A stretch of 64,000 bases of DNA from Haemaphysalis longicornis (GCA_013339765.2 CM023448.1:107826172-107890171), one strand, 5' to 3'; shown: positions 44,070-56,400, counted from the first letter of the stretch. Notes: generated from the letters alone by a model not told the origin. A program made the numbers and translations.

Positions 44070-44560
44070 AAGAATGGTTACATAGGACTGTGGGGACGGC
44101 GAGATCTATGGCTGTTTCTTCGACGATAGTGTTGTGGGTATCCGTGACGGTGGCGGATGTCAGGATGGAGCCTTGAGAATTCAGGACAACCATTGAATGG
44201 ACTTTTCGGTGCGAGTAGGTTGCGACGTCCGTGTATCGGGTGTCGGGGTTGTTCGAGTACCGTTTCTCTAGGAGACGAATGCGTGCGTGTCTTCGACCAA
44301 CGTTCTAAGCAGGGTGCATATGGCGCGGAATAGGTGAGACTGATGGGGTTGCGGATTTGGGGGGACATGCGTTGTGGTACGTACAATGAAGTAGGAACGG
44401 AACGACCCCACCCGATGTGTCAAGATGGTGCGGCCAGTGGAGGTGAGGGAGACGTGACCGAGCTTGCAGACTTATTGTGCTTCTAGAAGTTGACAGGCAA
44501 TTGTGGAGGCCGATTTGGAGTAGGTGCGTGGTATTAGTTAAGTAGATAGTCCAAGAGCCA
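44070..44560 (-). pseudogene. LINE RNase H N-terminal fragment
   Basis: Minus-strand frames read SPIPRHMHPA near 44320-44290 and then YTDVATYSHRKVHSMVVLNS with SILTSATVTDTHNTIVEETA at 44240-44100. That is the RT-RNase H linker and the first part of RNase H (Asp in YTD, Glu in EETA). It stops at 44070. The TIR element at 44562 abuts its 5' side. Confidence 0.65.
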
Positions 44561-44561
44561 A

Positions 44562-45288
44562 AAAGACGATAGTCTTTATCGGCTATTCCGAAGTAAATGC
44601 CTCCCTTCGCTTTGCCGCTCACCTCTCATGTTGTTCCTCTTGCGTCGCGCTCCTCCCAAGGCAAAGACGCCAAAGGTTTGCTTAAATCATTTTAAATTTC
44701 CCGCGTTCCACTGCCCCAAACCGGGTGTCTCGATGCGAACGCTGCTGTACGGCGGAGACGCGCGTTAATCGAGGCGCCCTACTTCAACGTTTATAGAACC
44801 GCGTTTCCCTACTCCACGTGCGTTGCAAGCAGAACGTGGAACCTATCTAGTGGAACCTTGTGTAACTGTTGCCGGTTGATTTCTTAAAATGGCGCAAGAA
44901 GCTATAGTGGCGCGGGCGACAGTAGGCGACGGCGAAGTGAATTCTTTTTCTGCAGTTGATGAAGTATTTAATTTCGCAAAAGCAAGCATGTTTGATTTTT
45001 TTTTATAAAGGAACACTGCAAATATCACTTCTGTATTGATTTGCTGTCTCATATTTGCGTAATGTCTTGTTCTTCTTCAACAATGTCGACAAGTATGAAC
45101 CTTACACCGGACATAGACGGGTAGATTTAGCTGTGACTATATAATACTAATGGGCAGGCATTGTTTTGCTTTGGCCGGGTGGCTGAATCGAGTCACAGAC
45201 AGACAGACGGACAGACATACAGACATACCGACATACAGACAGACCAAAATTTCTGGGTTTAAGGAGCCCAAGAAAGACTATCGTCTTT
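44562..45288 (+). mobile_element. TIR element (16-bp TIRs), copy B, uninterrupted
   Basis: AAAGACGATAGTCTTT at 44562-44577 and its exact reverse complement at 45273-45288 delimit about 727 bp. The interior contains a GACA-type microsatellite (45197-45244), the position where copy A (11567-14268) carries a 2-kb insertion. No transposase frame. Probably a non-autonomous DNA transposon. Confidence 0.8.
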
Positions 45289-45379
45289 AAAAAAGATACA
45301 AAAAGAAAAGCTTCAAAATCGATGTTAGGTAAAAACGTACACTCCGATTTTAGCGGAGTTTTGAGTTAACGTATGATGT

Positions 45380-45990
45380 TTCTACCTCACACATTAACGC
45401 ACATAAATCTTCAGATACTTGTGTTGGATTTTCGTCCACAGAGTGTGCGGGTCTTCTCCATTGCGACATCGTTGTGCAAGGGCGAACCATCACGGTACCA
45501 GGCATAGGATGGGGATTCGTTTTTAACATTTTCGAGGAGGGCAGTGTGGTAGTCGTGGTCGCAAGGAGCACGGTACGTAAGTTCGTCTGCCTTTTGGTCA
45601 GTGCGTCGTTCACTTCCAGCCCAGGTGATGTTGACTTTTTGCATTGTGGATGGGAATATCTTACCGAAGTGCTTAGGAATTATGCCAGCAGAAAACAGTA
45701 ATGTCCTTCGAGAGTGTGTAATAATGTTATGCTTTCATTTGATACTTCCGCTATTTGGACTGCCAAGAGGATGGCTCCAACTTCCACTTCTTTCTTCCTC
45801 TATATTGGAGGGTCATGCAGTCACAAAGATTTCCAGAGTAGTCAACAACGACAAATGCAGCCTCGTGCTTTCGTACATCCTGGAGTCGGTGTATGCTGCG
45901 GCCTCATGATTTTGAAACTTTCCCCAAATGAACTTCATCCTGCCATATCGCCTCTTCCTATGTACTATTGGGCCCACAGTTTTGGTACAG
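45380..45990 (-). pseudogene. Degraded LINE RNase H fragment
   Basis: On the minus strand, AAYTDS near 45908, AAFVVVDYSGN near 45850, VEVGAILLAVQIAE near 45770 and ITWAGSERRTDQKADEL near 45630 fall in RNase H order but in different frames. Probably the continuation of the RT-thumb fragment at 46441-46668. Confidence 0.5.
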
Positions 45991-46179
45991 GAGAGTTTTA
46001 ACGCGTAGTCGCTGGATTGGTGGCAGGTTTATCCTGGTGTGCAGTAATTTCTTTGGAAATGGCGGGGGGGGGGGGGGGGTGCCTGTCTTCTACACGGGGC
46101 CTTGCTTCTCCATCCGCTGTCTTGATGTTCGTAGAGTGGTTTCTCCGATTTCTTGAAATGCATTAGGAAGACACAAGTT

Positions 46180-46440
46180 GAGGACATATTCATCGTCATT
46201 ATCACTAACATCCTATTTAGGAAGACTGCAGGGTGTGGGTCCCTCCCATTCACCTTCAACCGCTCCTGTCCTGGGCTTTCCGAGTACCTTCCTCGCCTTG
46301 AATATTGTTATTTTATCCCTATGGACTTCCCTACTCTAGACTTCCCCTTCTTCGAAACCTGTCTATGCATGGCCATTCTGCTACCCTGGTGGGCCAGTCG
46401 TTGTTATCTTGTCTTACGGTCCAAACTTCGAGGTTGAGGA
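46180..46440 (-). mobile_element. 3' end of an RTE-type LINE, minus strand
   Basis: The reverse complement contains GGACAGGAGCGGTTGAAGGT followed by CCCTGCAGTCTTCCTAAATA and a GATAATGACGATGAA tail, matching the 3' end of the RTE-type LINE at 10790-10900. Confidence 0.7.
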
Positions 46441-46668
46441 GTGCTCATATGCTGTCCTGATGATACTGTTTCTATCACTTACTTTGGTACGGATAAATTT
46501 GGGGTACCGTAGGGTCTGCAATATTCGGCTCATTATCAGAAGCTGCACGAGCCTTATCGCTTCTTCTTCTCTTTTTCTTGCTTTTCTCTTTGTTGGGCAT
46601 TTTGTTTGCGGGTTAAAGATTCGTTGAAGATTGGATAACTGGTTAAAGATTTTTAAGTGCGAATGCAC
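46441..46668 (-). pseudogene. LINE RT-thumb fragment
   Basis: The frame contains REEEAIRLVQLLIMSRIL and SDRNSIIRTAYEHS, which aligns with the thumb region of the better preserved LINE at 50.6 kb (REAARLVQAFIVSRII, SNQIRIAYKT). The RTE 3' end immediately 3' of it probably inserted into this LINE. Confidence 0.6.
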
Positions 46669-46785
46669 TTCTTAAGCGAGCCTGAATCGTCCGCCGCCGT
46701 AGTCCGCATAGCAACAGCTGCGGGTGCGCGCGCTCCTCGTCTTCCTCCTCGTCTTCCCTAGCAACGGGGGGAGATGGGCGCGCGT

Positions 46786-47002
46786 TACTCTCCTCCTCCT
46801 CTCTCCGCTCAGTGACTGCGGGTGTTGGGCGCCTCCTCTCCACTTCGGGCGGGAGAGCTCTCGCTCGCGTAGCGGGCGCTCGGCATTCCGACGCGTGAGG
46901 GCGCTCGTGTAGCCCTCGCCGTAACGGCGGGCGCTACTCTCCTCCTCCTCTCTCCGCTCAGTGACTGCGGGTGTTGGGCGCCTCCTCTCCACTCCAAGAT
47001 CA
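46786..47002. repeat. Tandem duplication, period 149 bp
   Basis: TACTCTCCTCCTCCTCTCTC at 46786 recurs at 46935. The shared block continues through GTGACTGCGGGTGTTGGGCG and CCTCCTCTCCACT, then stops near 47002. GC-rich, no coding assigned. Confidence 0.85.
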
Positions 47003-47460
47003 CGATATCCACCGTAATCGCGCAATCAACAACCGTGCATTCGCACTTACACACTCTCCCCCTCGGGGAAGTGCGAGGGAATTTTTTTTTGGGGGGGAGG
47101 GGGGTTGTGAGTCTCGCACTGCCGCTTGTCTTCAGAGCCCCGTTGAGCATTCTTACGTGACTGTTCTCTTAATTGGAGGACATCCATACTTGTTTCCAGG
47201 GTGATTTTTAACTCGGCCGCATGGCGCCATCTGTCGTTCGCCAAACCGAGCTTGCAGCGGAGGCAGAACCACAAGAATATTGCAAAGTATTTTGAAAACT
47301 TATGTTATTAGATTCTATACAGTGGGCTTTATTTTACTTCTTTTCTGGTTATAATATATGCCTTGCTTGATGCCTGAGAGACTGGAGTTATTCCTTTACC
47401 CCCTGTTTCAGTTACGTCACGCAATAATTGGTGCCGGCATAAGATCCGGTAGAAAACACG
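47003..47460. other. No gene; short hairpin at 47043-47081
   Basis: CGCACTT ... AAGTGCG around CTCCCCCTCGGGG forms a small hairpin. Nothing else recognised. Confidence 0.4.
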
Positions 47461-47645
47461 CCGCGGTGGCTTAGTGGTAAGGCGTTGCGCTGCTGAGCCC
47501 ACGTAGGCGGGTTCGAATCCCGGCCGCGGTGCCAGTTTTCACAAAGGCGCCATTTACAGCGCACGTTTGAGTTCGTCAGTTGGTCTAAACGGACACTTTC
47601 ACTACGGCGCGCCTCGTATCCCACGTGTAGCATTGGCGGATGAAT
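47461..47645 (+). mobile_element. tRNA-derived SINE, 3'-truncated
   Basis: CCGCGGTGGCTTAGTGGTAA and GGTTCGAATCCCGGCCGCGG are the A- and B-box head of the same SINE family as 36955-37197. The body matches weakly (TTTACAGCGCACGTTTGA, CACTACGGCGCGCC) and ends before the family's CAATCAATCAG terminus. Older than the first copy. Confidence 0.75.
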
Positions 47646-50446
47646 TAGCGTAATGTATTTTTTGATCTTCTGGTGCAAACGCGCTTTGGTGTGATGACGT
47701 AAGTTGCCGGCCCAGCTGGCGATTGTGCCGAGCAAGCTACCACCGAATCGGCATAGAAAAACCTTCAACGCGCAGGTGCGGCACGTGCTGAAAACGCGTG
47801 TCTTTTCTTTCGTATCCGGCGTTGTATCATTGCCCTCCTTTCCAAACTTGAGTTGCATTGCGGCAAAGTAGAATTCGGCGGAGCCCTCGAATCTTGCTGC
47901 CTCAGTTGTGTGGCGTCCGGGTGGCAGCGGTGACGTATTTCCGTGGACGCTTGATGACCTGGGCTGATAGCGGACGGCTAGCAGGCAGGGGGAAATCGCA
48001 AAATGAGCCTAATAACGCTATCGCGTTAAGAAAGCCTATTCGCCGGGAGATCGGCATGTAGGTGGCGACAGCGTCGCGCTGCTAGTGTGGATGCTCCGCT
48101 GAGCGGCCCGTAAGAATGCACACTGTGGGCGCGCTTTGTGCCTTTTTCCCGTCGTATGTGCGCACGAAAGGCGCAAACAAGAGTAGTATGCTGTAGTTCG
48201 ATTCCTCAACGTTCAATGTATAGCATGGAAGCGGCAGTAAGTTTTCATTACTATGCCAAAAAAGCGACTACCCATCGGGAATCTCAGAATGGCCGTAATA
48301 GGGACGATGAACTTGTACGCCGTGGCTCGTCGCAAGCTCGATCTTTCCAGACTATGGCTTTGAGCCTTCAATAAAAGCATAAGCAGAAACAAATCATGAA
48401 GCCTCGATCTCTGAAATTCAGTTTACAACGGCAATCTCAATCGTTTTCACTGGTAGCATGGCGCATTCTTGCATTTCTGGGATGCCCTGAAATGGTAACA
48501 CCACCTACCTGCCCCGACATTCTCTCTAAGAGCTTACGATATTTTTGTGTGTTCTAAAAGTAACATAAAATTACTGAATTTTGATCAGCGCAGAGATATA
48601 AATGTAACCGCTCTAACGGGTCTTTTTAAATGAAATTTCAGCGACTCTGAAGGAAGGTTTGATGAATAACGGTGTCGGATCACTTATTTACGGCTTTCGT
48701 CCCAAATGAACCTGCGAATTGAATTGTCAACGCACGCAGTACACGCAACATCTTATGTTTAGCTAGGTTTTCGCAAAGTGACAAGAAGGTTTACAGTGTG
48801 CAAACCAAGCTTCTGGGACCTCACAGTGAGCACAAATTTTCTGTTACGGCTGCTCTGTTGACCATTTGCGTACCTTTAAAGTCTAACAGGTGCCTGCGTT
48901 AATTTTAAAATCTAACAGGTGCCTGCAACAGCGAGATGTGTTTGCATTCTTGCGTATAAGGTCGCTTACGAACCCTAAAGATGGCAAATAAAGTTGCGCT
49001 GTTGCAGATGTAGTAAAACGTTTCTTTTTTATTGCTCGTTGCGAATCAGCGCAATGGGTTCCCGGTAACTACTTTGTATTGTAAACTGAACATCGGCTTT
49101 GTCTTGGCATTTAATTCTTGAGGATTGGTTAAAAAAATGCAAGGATTCGTTTTTTTTTTTCGGGAGGGGGGGGGGGGGGGGGGGGGGTCTGCCAACGTTG
49201 CAAGAGCAGCGAGAAGAGAACGCATGTAACGCGAAAAGCCAAACGTTGGTTTTCAGTATTACTTACAATCGAAAGTACGCAAGGCGTCGTGTTCTGTAGC
49301 GGTGAAAAATCATTACTTCAACACGTATTTTCAAAACTGATTAACCGCCCTTTGGTGCGAGATTGTCCAGGAATTGTGGCTCGCCTTTTTTAAAATTGTA
49401 TTCAAAGCAAGCATTGTGGGGGGAAAAAAAACAGCGAGCCATGGCACACACCCCTCACAATGTGGGCAACAACGTGCATTATATTACGCGATTTTTCCTC
49501 TTTCTTCAAACTCAGGTCCACCTTAAGAGGTTAAGACGTGACCATATTAGGCATTTAGTTATGCTGACCGAGGCACATTTCTGGACAAGGTGGTTGATGT
49601 CGGGATTTGAAAATGTTTAATGAAAATGACACACGAAATGCCACATGACAGTCGCAAACTCACAACTGCTTAATTTTACCGCGAAGTCCCCCCTAAATAC
49701 TCTTGCGCATCCATAGAAACGTATTTTAAATAATACGTAAAATTAGCAACTCAGTATAAACAACGACTGTCCAAAAATGGTATTTGTTTTAGAAAAAGTA
49801 CGGGAAGAACACGATCACACAGGCGCTTTCGGGTGTAAAATACGTCCTTGGTAATGTATGGGCGATAGCGCGCAGGTCGTGGGCAGTGTAATTGTTTTTG
49901 TTTGTTTCTTCTTTCTATAAGGAAGCAGCGTAATTTTAGAAGGGTGTGGCAAATGCACGGGCATGCACAGGTCTTGTCGCTTCTTACCCGTTTCGCGTAC
50001 TAAAATTTTACCCTTTAAATAATCACCACGCCACCTTCAAAAAGCACCCTTCAACGTTCCCGAAACGGCAGACGGCTGCACTCAACAATACGAAAAGTGC
50101 AATGTGCGGAAGCAATGTTTATAAAACGTTTCACACACAAGCGGTGACCACGGCGAAGATGTTTCGTGGAAATAAACCAGCACATTAACCCGCAACGGCC
50201 GCTGATTATTGCGTTTCTAGAGGAAATGCGCAAGCAGAGGTAACTATGTCATTGCTTGCTGTCAAACGAGTACACATGTTGGTTGTTTTGTAGAGTACAG
50301 CACGCGTCTTGCGCCGCGCGCAACGTGGTCAAGCAGACGACCCGAGAGCGCCATCCACACTAGGAGCAATTCGTCCGCCACCGCCAGGGGCCGACTGTGT
50401 GCGCGCTCGGGGCGAATAGGGTCAGTGGCCCGTTACCCGGCGTCGC
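47646..50446. other. No gene recognised; G22 run
   Basis: Short frames only. A G22 run lies at 49166-49187 next to a T11 run. No domains, SINE boxes or inverted repeats were recognised. Confidence 0.4.
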
Positions 50447-50586
50447 GTGTTCGTGGTTAGCCGGGCGCGTGCTTATGGAAGTATGTACGCCCCGAAACTT
50501 GGTGTCCAGAAGTTGGATCGCGCCGCGACTAATCCGTCGCTCTTTGCCACGAACGATGGTTGTACCAGGATCTCCTGGAGAAGCCA

Positions 50587-51613
50587 ACGAGGGCCCAGGC
50601 TAGCTCTCGACTTAATGGGAGCGTTTGATAATGTGCTTCACAGCAGTATACTCAAGGTACTAACGGACATTGGATGCGGGCAGAAGACTTACCGTTACAT
50701 CAGAAGCTTTCTCATAAAGCGACAAGCTACCATATCCCTGGGGAACATCAAATCGGAGCCGATAACTCTTGGTTTCAGGGGTACTCGGCAAGGAGCGGTT
50801 CTCTCACCCCTTCTCTTCAACCTGGCGATGAGAGACCTCCCCACTGCACTAGACAGCGTTCCCGGGATTCGTCACGCCATATATGCAGACGATATCATGG
50901 TATGGTGCAGAACAGGGAGCGACGCAGAAGTGAAGGAGAGCTTGCAGAGGGCCGCCGATGTAGTTGATGCCTACGCTAAAAGCAGGGGTCTGCGATGCGC
51001 TCCGGAGAAGTCTGCTCTACTGATCTTGAAGAACCCCAGAAGAGGACCAAGCGATCACATCGAAGTTCATATCAATGGCGAGCTGGTCGCTCGACCCAAC
51101 TGTATCAAAATACTGGGACAGCACATTCCACAAGGCACAGAAAATGGGGCTACACTAAAAAAACTCGGGGCAGCAACAGAAAAAGTCCTCAGGATGATAA
51201 GAAGAATTAGGAATAAACGCCACGGACTTGGTGAACGGGAGGCTGCACGGCTAGTACAAGCTTTTATTGTATCGCGTATCATCTATGGGACGGCGTACCA
51301 CCGACTCACCAAGGGCAAGGTAGAAAAACTAAGCAATCAAATTAGAATAGCATACAAGACGGCCCTGGGGATTCCAAACTCGACATCTACCATCAGACTT
51401 CTAGAGCTCGGTGCACATAACACAGTGGAAGAACTGTGGGAAGCTCAGAAGATAGCCCAAATTAAGCGGTTCCAAACATCCAATGAAAAGTGGCTATTGG
51501 AGCAGTTACGTATCGCCACGCCCGGCGGGAATCCAGAGCCGCTAGAAGATCTTGCTCCAGACATGAGAGCAAAAATTACCATCAGTCGAATACCTAGGCA
51601 TATGCATCCCATA
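50587..51613 (+). pseudogene. LINE reverse transcriptase, 5'-truncated; first half of a split ORF
   Basis: One open frame carries RT motifs LALDLMGAFDNVLHSS, TRQGAVLSPLLFNLAM and HAIYADDIMVWCRT (YADD at 50882-50893), then GLRCAPEKSALL, the thumb (REAARLVQAFIVSRII), and the linker ending SRIPRHMHPI at 51613. The frame then runs into the TIR of the 4.8-kb insertion and stops after two more codons. RNase H and the C-terminus continue at 56429. The endonuclease and early RT motifs are absent: the open frame upstream of 50587 is unrelated, so the element is 5'-truncated. I-group LINE. Confidence 0.85.
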
Positions 51614-54600
51614 CACTCTTAGTCGCGTCCCGGATGGCGTCCTAGTTGTATGCGGTGGGCAGTCTCAATACCGTGGTATAAGAGGCCCTGACAGGTTTCT
51701 TTTCCGTGACAAAACCTCAGGTGGTTGCATCACGCTTATATGCTGCGCCAACGGCCAGTGTCACGGCTATAAACTAGCAGACAGCCTGACGCCGGAAATA
51801 AAATAAAAAAGGGGGGCAATCGTGAAGCTCCGAGCGATATGTGTGGCTTGCGGCGCATGCGCGTATTCCTCCTCACACAATCGCCCACGAGCTACTTTTG
51901 CGGTGGCCGACGACGCGCGCCCGACGACGCGGCGAAAGCCGAAAAACCTTCAAAAATGTCTCGCGCGCACATGCGCAGTAGGAGTGGAAAAAAGTTCGCG
52001 CGCGGCGAGTTGTCGTACGGAGATTTGTCTCTATCGCGCACGTGCGAGGAATTTGACCGCGGAGCAAGTTGGGGTCCCGCGCTTTGACTCCTGCTCTGTG
52101 TAGTTCATACTTAGTTCCGAGCGTTCACACTTCCTTGACCACGTTCGCTTCCGCTGACATCGAATGTGTGCTTCGAGGTTCGTGCAACAGTGGAAACAAC
52201 TGCAAATGCGATGGGAATATTAGGGCCACCGGTCACGCAAGCCGAACAACGACGACATTTCAAGCCGGCTCGTGTGTGTATTGCGGCCATAGCCCGGTTG
52301 AACACGAAAGGATAGATCCCTGGACTTCTTGTTTTTTTTTTTTCCGAGGGGTGGGGGGCGCAGACTGTAAAAAATAGGTGTTTGCAGACAATTAGTAAAG
52401 GCCATGAAATTATGCCTTTTTCGTCGTCGTAAGAAGCCCGCGCCAAAACCGTTCTCCGATACCCGGGGCCGTACGGTAAATTTGAAGGGCTTTATAGAGA
52501 TGACTTGGTTTCCCTGTGCGACGGCCGTTTTGGGATCCAGGCGAAAAATGAAAACGCTTGCACATGTGATGCACTTCCGTTGCCGTAAAGAGTACCGTGG
52601 TGTCGTAAAGAAATTGCATTTTTCCATGCGTTTCATTGTCCAGGTCAAGGCACATAAAACCCAGTTTGAATTTTGTATTTTCCAATATTCCATGACCACT
52701 GCTTGCCATTTTCGGTAGGCGTAGCAAAAAGTTATGTAACGTTTTTTTATAACTAGGTTTTCGCGTCATCGTTTCGGCTCGTGACTTTTCTGGCGCGTTG
52801 AGTAGTCTGGCTTCTGCGGCGATTTGTAAAGTTCATTACGGTGCGTTTAAGTGGTAAAGTTTTTCACATGAAGCAACATGTATGAGTAACACCAGCACCG
52901 ATCTTGTTGTGTTCGCCACAGCTGTCGTCGGTCTGGAGTGTCAACTCGCTGTTTGCAGAAACATGATAGCATTGGCAGCGCACACGCGGCGCGTCGCCGG
53001 CGTGGAGGTCGCTCGAAGTTGTGGCTTCTAATGTTGTTACAGATGAGCTGGCTGTTGCTCGGTGCGCGCAGTTTACCTATGCTGTATCAAAAGATATTGC
53101 TAGCAATTTTCTTCCATCTTCAATAAAATGTTTTGCGCCATACTATTGGTGGCAATTGTTTCATAAAAATAAACTAGGGCACATTACCCTCCGTATGTAA
53201 CAGCGAACAGACTTTCTTTTCGACGTGCAATTGACGTGTCTCCGTCATATAAAATTATGGCAACGTTTTCTCGCACGCCTTTGCACTGAAAAAGCGCTCG
53301 GCCTTCCTATGTATATGAAGAAAACGTCCTTTTGGAGTGCGTTTGAATCTACAAGCAGTAAGAAAGAAATAATTGCCTAAACTACAGCGATGCACTTACC
53401 TGATTTATATTTTCGCATATCTGCTAACGCGTTGGTAATACTTCTGCTGCGCCCCTTCAGGCTATACTGTTTTACCACCGATAAATAACGCCACCTTTTG
53501 TACCTGGTCACTTATTCACCTGCCGTTTCTTCACGCAGTGCCAACACAACAAATTGCTACCCGTGACTCAACGTTTTTGAGATGTTTACAACGCTGTTTC
53601 GATTCCAGTGGTGCGAAATTCCAGAAGCAGCAGCTCCCGGCCCAAAGATTGCTTGGGGCGATTCTACAAAGGCCATCTACATCATCGGAAGTGGTGTACC
53701 TGGACCATAATTGAAGCCCAGAGAATGTAATTTTTATTTGTTTTGTATTATATTGCATGAAGGACATGAGATACCCGTCAGCTTTAGGCCAAACGTTGGG
53801 CGTTATACAGTCCGTAGCCTGCCAAAAAGACGAGTTTCCTCCCTGTTTTGTAAACAGCAAGCTGCTGAAAATTCTATAAATAAAAACAATAATTTTATCT
53901 TGACAGGCCGTTATTTGCTCTTGCACAAAAATATTTTCATTTGTGTGTTCCATAAGGGCAATCTGCTAATATTTGTATTTGTTATTTCAGTATAAGTCGT
54001 TTGTGTTCATATTTGTATTTTGGATATCAAATAAAAAGAAAACATCGCTACTTCGACATGGTGTCATTTTGTAATTTTCATCTCACACTTGTGCATGCTC
54101 ATGAATTCGAGAATGACAAAATACTTAACATTTACCTACCCAACTCAGTTCTCTGTTCGTGTCCCAAGCTTGTATGAGTATAAACTATCAGTTCAAGATC
54201 CGGATAGGTTTTAGGTATACAGATACTTGCTTTACAGCTTTGCTTGTAACATGGCATTATAAATAAAGGGAGTTTTTTTTTCGTGGTATGCGCATTGAGG
54301 CCTGATAAATCAGGTTGCAATATACTGAGATTATGAAGGTAAAACCTCATTGCATAAAAACAGGTCATGAAGATGTTCCAGAAGGGCACAAATTAAAAAT
54401 GATTTAGGGAAATTGCAGCCATTGCAACCCATTTATTTGTGGCATTGTTTTATACGGCTTAAACTTTCGATGCTCTAGGGTGCGTTCATCCCCAAGTGCT
54501 ATGGTTTTGGTGAACTGCCTTGAAAGTATTGAAAATGCTGAACCGCGACCTTGCGCTTTGGCGTACAATAATATAACTCGTTAATAACGGAAGCGCGAAT

Positions 54601-54724
54601 GAAACGAGGCCACTTAAAAAAATTGCACGAATTCCGAGAATTGTCTGCTAATGTGCCGCATTTTTATGCCGCTTCTCTTGAGTGTAAGTCTGTTAGAGCC
54701 AATTTTATTGGTTTTTCAAAGCCC

Positions 54725-55120
54725 GGTCCGTCCAATTATCTCCATTTACCCTATCAATCACTTACTTGCGCCAAATCTGCATTTTTTGTAAATGAAGGGC
54801 GTAACAAGGCTCAGCATTTCCGTATTTTTTACTGTCCTTGTTCTTTAGTTTTTCATAATTCTGTTCGACCAATTATCTCCATCTACGCTATGATAACTAT
54901 TAAAAGCGTAATTTCAGCTAAATCTGCATTATTGTGGAAATGCAAATCGTTATACGGTCGCCATTTTTCGTCATTGTTTTATATTTTTCCTAATTTTTTA
55001 GTTTCTCAAAATTTTGTTTGACCAATGATCTTCATTTGCGATATTATAATGAATAAAGGTGAAACTTCCGTGAAACCAGCATTTGTCTGGAAATGCAGGG
55101 CGTTACAAGTTACACGGCCG
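54725..55120. repeat. Three diverged tandem units of about 140-150 bp
   Basis: CCAATTATCTCCAT at 54732 and 54869 and CCAATGATCTTCAT at 55022 each begin a unit that also contains AAATCTGCATT (or ACCAGCATTT) and TGGAAATGCA. Located inside the 4.8-kb element. Confidence 0.65.
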
Positions 55121-55833
55121 GGCGCTTATCTGGCCTGCGCGAGAAAACGCTAAGATATTTGTTGTGTGCTCACGATCCATAAAAGAAAACGCAGTATATG
55201 GCCTCCCAACGGCTTCTTTACCTGGGCGTCGACGCAGCAATTCTGCAGGCGTCGCGACACAATGTTAGGTAGAGTGGGTGATTTAATATTGCTTCATTAC
55301 ATTACCAGATGCGTATTTTACTACCGCACCCCTATTACAAAAACAAAGGTCAAAGCATGTAACCGCACCATCAGAAGAGCTACGACGAGCAGAAAAAATT
55401 TAGTACACCATTTCATGCTTGGTATAATTGCCACTCGTGACGAGACAGCTCTTATTTGCAGTACAACAGTGCGCCTTACGTGTTAGTTATTTGCAAGCAT
55501 TGTCATATGGGACACTTTCCACCAATGGCCAAGAATACTTTCGGTAACCAGGCAGAATACCTGCTATCAATTCCGTTTGCATCGATTGAATAAATCCCCG
55601 CACGGCGCATCATACTGTTGGAACGGGCACACAGCATGACAAAAGGTTTCCGCTCCTACCAGTGTACTTAAATTCCCGCAAACCATAAGTATTATGCCAC
55701 TTTGGTAGAGCGATTAAAAAACGGTGGTCTAAAGAAAGCCACCAGCCGCCGAATGTGTTATTTAAGACTCATGCTTGACGCGCAACAGCATGCAGAATAC
55801 TTATAAGCCCACGCTTGCACTACCCAGCAGCCC

Positions 55834-56100
55834 GTGGGTCTTGGTGCAGTGGTTATGATGTCCGCCTCTTGATCGCCCCTTGATGTGTTGTAGTAGACCC
55901 AGGTTCGATTCCCCGTAGGGTTACGTGAATGTGCTTATGAGTACTTTGTGTGTCTTGTATAACGTAGCGTATATTAGAGCATTCACCACGGGGTGCTGGC
56001 GTTGGCCTGTCAATGCGGACGGAAAAAAAACGGATAGAACCGATCCTGGCTGAGTGCATTGATTGTTTTTCCTTTTTTTTTTTTGATGAAAAGCAACAAG
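55834..56100 (+). repeat. SINE-like sequence with tRNA-like head
   Basis: GTGGGTCTTGGTGCAGTGGT and GGTTCGATTCCCCGTAGGG give recognisable A and B boxes. The segment between is too long for a normal tRNA and the acceptor stem does not pair. A body of about 150 bp follows and ends at a T-rich run (56069-56085). Different family from the SINEs at 36955 and 47461. Confidence 0.5.
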
Positions 56101-56195
56101 GCAGATTATTTGAGGGCCGTATGATTTGGGGGCCGCTCGTAAGCGGGAATATATTAGCATAACGGGCTAATAGAAAAATTACGGCTACGGTAGAA

Positions 56196-56400
56196 AAATT
56201 ACGGCTAGCGGCCCGCCGAACACATGGCCCAGGATTTAGGTGGCCCTCTAGCTAGGCGGCCCTCAATATGGCCGCTTAAACGCCGGGCCGCGTGTTCGGT
56301 GGGCCGCGTGTTTTGCGGGCCGCTTGTGCTCGAGGCCGCCTGAACTGCCGCTTTATAAGATGGCTTTAAATTGATGCGGCGGCCCGCCTGCATGCGGATC
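56196..56400. repeat. Subterminal GGCCGC-rich repeats of the 4.8-kb element
   Basis: GGCCCGCC, GGCGGCCCTC, ATGGCCGCTT, GGGCCGCGTGTT (twice), GGGCCGCTTGTG and GAGGCCGCCTG follow one another within 200 bp of the right end. Subterminal repeats can be transposase binding sites in CACTA- and hAT-type elements. Here that is an inference. Confidence 0.55.

Noticed and set aside
55834..55925. tRNA gene with long variable arm
   Set aside because: The distance between A and B boxes is too long and the stems do not pair; a SINE-like body follows.
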